Translations under genes and position numbers: made by a program
NCBI RefSeq assembly: GCF_900659615.1
Contig: NZ_CAACUY010000001.1
Span: 62,001 to 126,000 of the forward strand
Length of the DNA: 64,000 bases
DNA from: Actinomadura fibrosa
GTDB taxonomy: Bacteria > Actinomycetota > Actinomycetes > Streptosporangiales > Streptosporangiaceae
Direction of reading: 5' to 3'
Part shown: positions 61,819 to 64,000 of the stretch, in pieces
Position numbering within the stretch: the first letter of the stretch is position 1
How the letters are laid out: the number at the start of each line of letters is the position of its first letter
Notes under the pieces: generated by a model
Seen by the model: the letters and a program-made list of their open reading frames with translations, nothing else
What the model was told of the DNA's origin: nothing
Databases searched by the model: none

Positions 61819-61962
61819 TCACGAGTCCACCGCGACCCGGGCGGTGACGGGCAGATGGTCGCTACCGGTCGCAGGCAGCGTGCGAATACGCCCAACAGTC
61901 GCCGACCGCGCCATGACCTGGTCGATCCGCACCACCGGGAACTGCGCCGCCCCCACCGTGCA
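61819..61962 (-). pseudogene. C-terminal remnant of an endonuclease/exonuclease/phosphatase-family protein
   Basis: About 46 codons in one minus-strand frame end RIDQVMARSATVGRIRTL then ATGSDHLPVTARVAV and a stop. The SDHLPV element with a preceding R-I-D strand is the hallmark end of the EEP (DNase I-like) fold. Upstream in the frame the sequence turns into Arg-rich nonsense and then meets the DUF397 terminator. The rest of a ~300-residue gene is therefore missing, probably deleted when the XRE/DUF397 module or a rearrangement arrived. Confidence 0.6.
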
Positions 61963-62067
61963 CCCGGCGACCACCCGCCCCCGTGTCCAACAGACCGTCC
62001 GTCCGCGTTCCCCCCGCCTCCCACTAACCCGCCCCCGCGTCCACAGGTAGGGGCTGGACAAAGCAGA

Positions 62068-62093
62068 CGGGCCCCTCCTTGCGGAGGGGCCCG
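62068..62093 (-). terminator. Terminator after the XRE-DUF397 unit
   Basis: CGGGCCCCTCC and GGAGGGGCCCG form a perfect 11-bp stem with a TTGC tetraloop, 12 bp after the DUF397 stop on the minus strand. Confidence 0.75.
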
Positions 62094-62105
62094 CGTTGCG
62101 AGTCG

Positions 62106-62285
62106 TCAGCTCTTCAAGCGGTCCAGCAGGGCCCGGAAGCCCTCAGGGGCCAGAGTGAGGTGTCCACCCTCTGGGTGCTTGGAATCGCGCAGTCCGACTC
62201 CTTCGTCGAGACGCGCCGCTTCCACGCAGTTGTTGCCAGCTCCCGAGTACTTGGATTTCCGCCACGCGGGCTTGATCAGCTCCAT
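62106..62285 (-). CDS. DUF397-domain protein
   Basis: The 59-residue protein begins MELIKPAWRKSKYSGAGNN, continues NCVEAARL and GVGLRDSKHPEGG, and ends FRALLDRLKS. This is a textbook DUF397 sequence. Its start lies ten bases inside the end of the XRE regulator gene, so they are co-translated. In Streptomyces such small proteins pair with WhiJ-like regulators and appear to modulate or antagonise them during development. Confidence 0.93.
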   Translation of the reverse strand: MELIKPAWRKSKYSGAGNNCVEAARLDEGVGLRDSKHPEGGHLTLAPEGFRALLDRLKS

Positions 62286-63055
62286 CTTTCCTTGATCACC
62301 TTCCTCAGGAACGCCCGGCTCTCCTCGGCATTGAGCGCTTGCGCTTGAAGCCTAGTAAACGTTCGATGCAGGCGGGCGAGCAATTTGGGGGCGTGCACCG
62401 TCTCGCCTCCCAGGAGGGTGTCCAGAAAAGCGATCATGGTCATGTCCGGCAAGGTCGCCATGACGAACGAGCTCTCCGCCCGCGTTTCCGCGCGGTACGT
62501 CGCCACCTGGACCGTGACGACCGTCCCCTCGCTCACCATCAGCAGGTGTTCGAGCTGCTGCCGCATGATTCCGGGGTCACCGACCATGCGATGCAGGACG
62601 CTCTCGTCGAGGACGATGCGCAGGTCCGGGACATTCTCCCTATCGAAGATCTCCTGCCGCGCCAGCCGGTCGCGCAATTCCTCTTCGGTGCTGAGTCGAG
62701 CCGCATACTCCTTGGTCTGGACCAGCCCGGTCACGTAGGTGTTCTCGAACGACTGGATGAGGACGGCTTCCGCCTCGCGATCCGCGTAGTCCACGAACGG
62801 ACGGGGCCGGTCGCTGTCCTTCACGTACCGCTCCCACGCCTCGACGATCCCGCCGTCGGCGCCGAGGATCACGTCGATGCGCTCGGCGCGGTCACGCGTG
62901 CACCGGGTGGTGCCTCTGAGGATCTGCCCGATGTAGGTCGCGCTGATAGGGATCTTGGCCGCGAGCTGCGCGTTGGTCAGGCGCGTCACCTCCAGGGCGT
63001 CCGCCATGATGGCACCGAACCGCAGGGTGCCGGGGGTCGGCTCGATCTTGCTCAT
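62276..63055 (-). CDS. XRE-family regulator with DUF5753 domain (WhiJ-like)
   Basis: The 259-residue protein has an N-terminal helix-turn-helix (about residues 20-52: LTNAQLAAKIPISATYIGQIL). A DUF5753 sensor domain of about 180 residues follows, with YEADRE-type start (FVDYADREAEAVLIQSFENT), PGLVQTKEYA-like sequence and a VLDESVLHRMVGD core. These regulators occur in dozens of copies in developing actinomycetes, mostly with a DUF397 partner as here. The divergent RsbW-like ATPase gene completes the classical trio. Confidence 0.92.
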   Translation of the reverse strand: MSKIEPTPGTLRFGAIMADALEVTRLTNAQLAAKIPISATYIGQILRGTTRCTRDRAERIDVILGADGGIVEAWERYVKDSDRPRPFVDYADREAEAVLIQSFENTYVTGLVQTKEYAARLSTEEELRDRLARQEIFDRENVPDLRIVLDESVLHRMVGDPGIMRQQLEHLLMVSEGTVVTVQVATYRAETRAESSFVMATLPDMTMIAFLDTLLGGETVHAPKLLARLHRTFTRLQAQALNAEESRAFLRKVIKERWS

Positions 63056-63221
63056 CCGGTGTCCCTTCGGCGGCGCCGCTCAACCTCCGCTCAACCCGAG
63101 CGAACCGGTCCGCTGCGCCGCACCTCAGGCTTATCTCACTCCATGTGCTCTTCGCGTCACAATACGTTGCGGCGGAGAACCCTTGGCACTAACCACGAAG
63201 CCACAACGAAGGTGTTCCGCC

Positions 63222-63668
63222 ATGCCGGATCTGCACAGGGGCGAACAGCGCACCCCTGACCCGTCCAACGCCGCCTCGCCGATGGCGCTCGCCGCCGGTG
63301 ACGTTCCCATGCTCGTGCTCGGCTGCACCGACCAGGCGCCCCGCCTCGCACGCCGATTCCTTGCCGCCCGGTTCCGCGAGTGGGGCATCGTGGACGACTA
63401 CATCGGCCGCTTGGTGGTGTGCGAGCTCGTCACCAACGCCTACAGGCACGGCGCCGGCCCGATCGTCGTACGGCTGTCCCTCGACGAAGGGCAGCCCTGC
63501 GTGGAGGTGTGGGACGCGGGGGAGAACCACCCGGTGGTCCGTCCCCAGAACTGCGCCGCGACGTCCGGGCGGGGCCTCCACATGCTCGCCGAGATCGTCA
63601 GCGGCCGCTGGGGCGTCCGGCCCCTCAACGGCGGCAAGGCCGTCTGGGCGAAGCTCCCCACCCCTTGA
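63222..63668 (+). CDS. RsbW-like ATP-binding (HATPase_c) regulatory protein
   Basis: The ATG at 63222 follows GAAGG and gives 148 residues. The GHKL fold shows the N box CELVTNAYRHGAGP, the G1 box VWDAGENHP and the G2 box SGRGLHML. No receiver or membrane domain is present. Such stand-alone ATPases accompany WhiJ/DUF397 pairs or act as anti-sigma kinases. It is divergent from the XRE gene across 166 bp and may share control. A small gene overlaps or closely follows its end. Confidence 0.9.
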   Translation: MPDLHRGEQRTPDPSNAASPMALAAGDVPMLVLGCTDQAPRLARRFLAARFREWGIVDDYIGRLVVCELVTNAYRHGAGPIVVRLSLDEGQPCVEVWDAGENHPVVRPQNCAATSGRGLHMLAEIVSGRWGVRPLNGGKAVWAKLPTP

Positions 63669-63688
63669 ACGGCGACGCCATCACGCTG

Positions 63689-63868
63689 ATGATCGTGCGC
63701 GCGCTCTTCCCCCACTGGTCGATCACGTTGGACGGCGCGGGCGTGTGGAGGGCCATCGGCCGCATGGTGCTCTCGGCGTCCGACGTCGACGGCCTGCTCG
63801 CGATGCTTCACGCCGCCGACCCCGAGGCCGCGCGACGCGCCGTGGAACTGCTGGAAGAAGCCTCCTGA
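63689..63868 (+). CDS. Small protein following the RsbW-like gene
   Basis: The ATG at 63689 gives 59 residues (FPHWSITLDGAGVWRAIGR, then a helical end RRAVELLEEAS). An in-frame TTG at 63665 overlaps the ATPase stop (TTGA) and would give 67 residues with coupled translation. I do not recognise the family. Codon use matches the neighbours, and placement suggests a partner of the ATPase. No ribosome-binding site is obvious for either start. Confidence 0.6.
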   Translation: MIVRALFPHWSITLDGAGVWRAIGRMVLSASDVDGLLAMLHAADPEAARRAVELLEEAS

Positions 63869-64000
63869 GCGAGGGTTGAGCCGCTTGGTGCGTCCACATG
63901 GCCCGCCGGGGGTAAGGGCCTGTCACGTCAGATCCCAGAGGTAGCGCGTCTGTCGGCGCGCTGCCGTGGCGTGATTGTGAAACCTCATTCGCCGGATACA

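Overview
The window is 64 kb of very GC-rich, densely packed chromosomal DNA from an actinomycete. A Streptosporangiales/Thermomonosporaceae-type organism such as Actinomadura fits best. That placement is an inference from GC-rich third codon positions, frequent GTG starts, a PknG-GlnX-GlnH signalling operon, a WhiJ-like XRE/DUF397/ATPase module and the fbaA-DedA-pyrE and purA-purD-purB-purC neighbourhoods. I see no rRNA, tRNA, prophage, CRISPR array or insertion sequence.

Layout. 1-4.9 kb: the end of a beta-propeller protein, a MoaD/ThiS-like carrier, a quinone oxidoreductase divergent from an ArsR-like regulator, and an OmpR-type two-component system next to a small secreted protein. 4.9-16.4 kb: RecQ, a HAD phosphatase, two small membrane proteins, a 1352-residue repeat-rich protein with a degenerate helicase-like C-terminus, a zinc-type CDF transporter and two overlapping CNNM/CBS membrane proteins. 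16.8-26.3 kb: a seven-gene same-strand signalling operon (coiled-coil protein, PknG-type kinase, PP2C phosphatase, VWA protein, FHA protein, GlnX-like membrane sensor, GlnH-like lipoprotein), mostly joined by ATGA overlaps. 26.3-38.5 kb: a STAS protein, PlsC acyltransferase, two lipoproteins, an NfeD/flotillin pair, an NrtR-like Nudix regulator, an aminotransferase, a large DNA-binding regulator, an 805-bp gap rich in hairpins, MurA and a suppressor-of-fused-domain protein. 38.5-55 kb: nucleotide and central metabolism. An MFS-purB-MOSC-purC operon has a divergent ArsR regulator; purD, purA, fbaA and pyrE follow, with CorA (behind a probable leader peptide), GDPD, an HxlR regulator and DedA among them. 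55-64 kb: a TPR protein, a NYN-domain protein, PhoD-type phosphatase, an SDR protein, an SMI1/KNR4 protein, a nuclease remnant and the XRE/DUF397/ATPase regulatory module.

How genes work together. In mycobacteria GlnH senses amino acids outside the cell, GlnX relays the signal and PknG phosphorylates a regulator of 2-oxoglutarate metabolism. Here the same three components flank PP2C, VWA and FHA proteins. The kinase, phosphatase and FHA protein all begin with very similar zinc ribbons, suggesting a physically assembled kinase/phosphatase/reader complex. The purine genes supply steps of IMP and AMP synthesis, but purB and purC lie downstream of an ArsR-controlled transporter.

The least explained parts are the signalling operon, the pseudo-helicase with its Pro/Ala/Thr repeat, the corA leader, the structured 35.56-35.72 kb segment and a 50-codon reading frame abutting fbaA. 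All functional calls come from reading sequence and motif memory; no searches were run.
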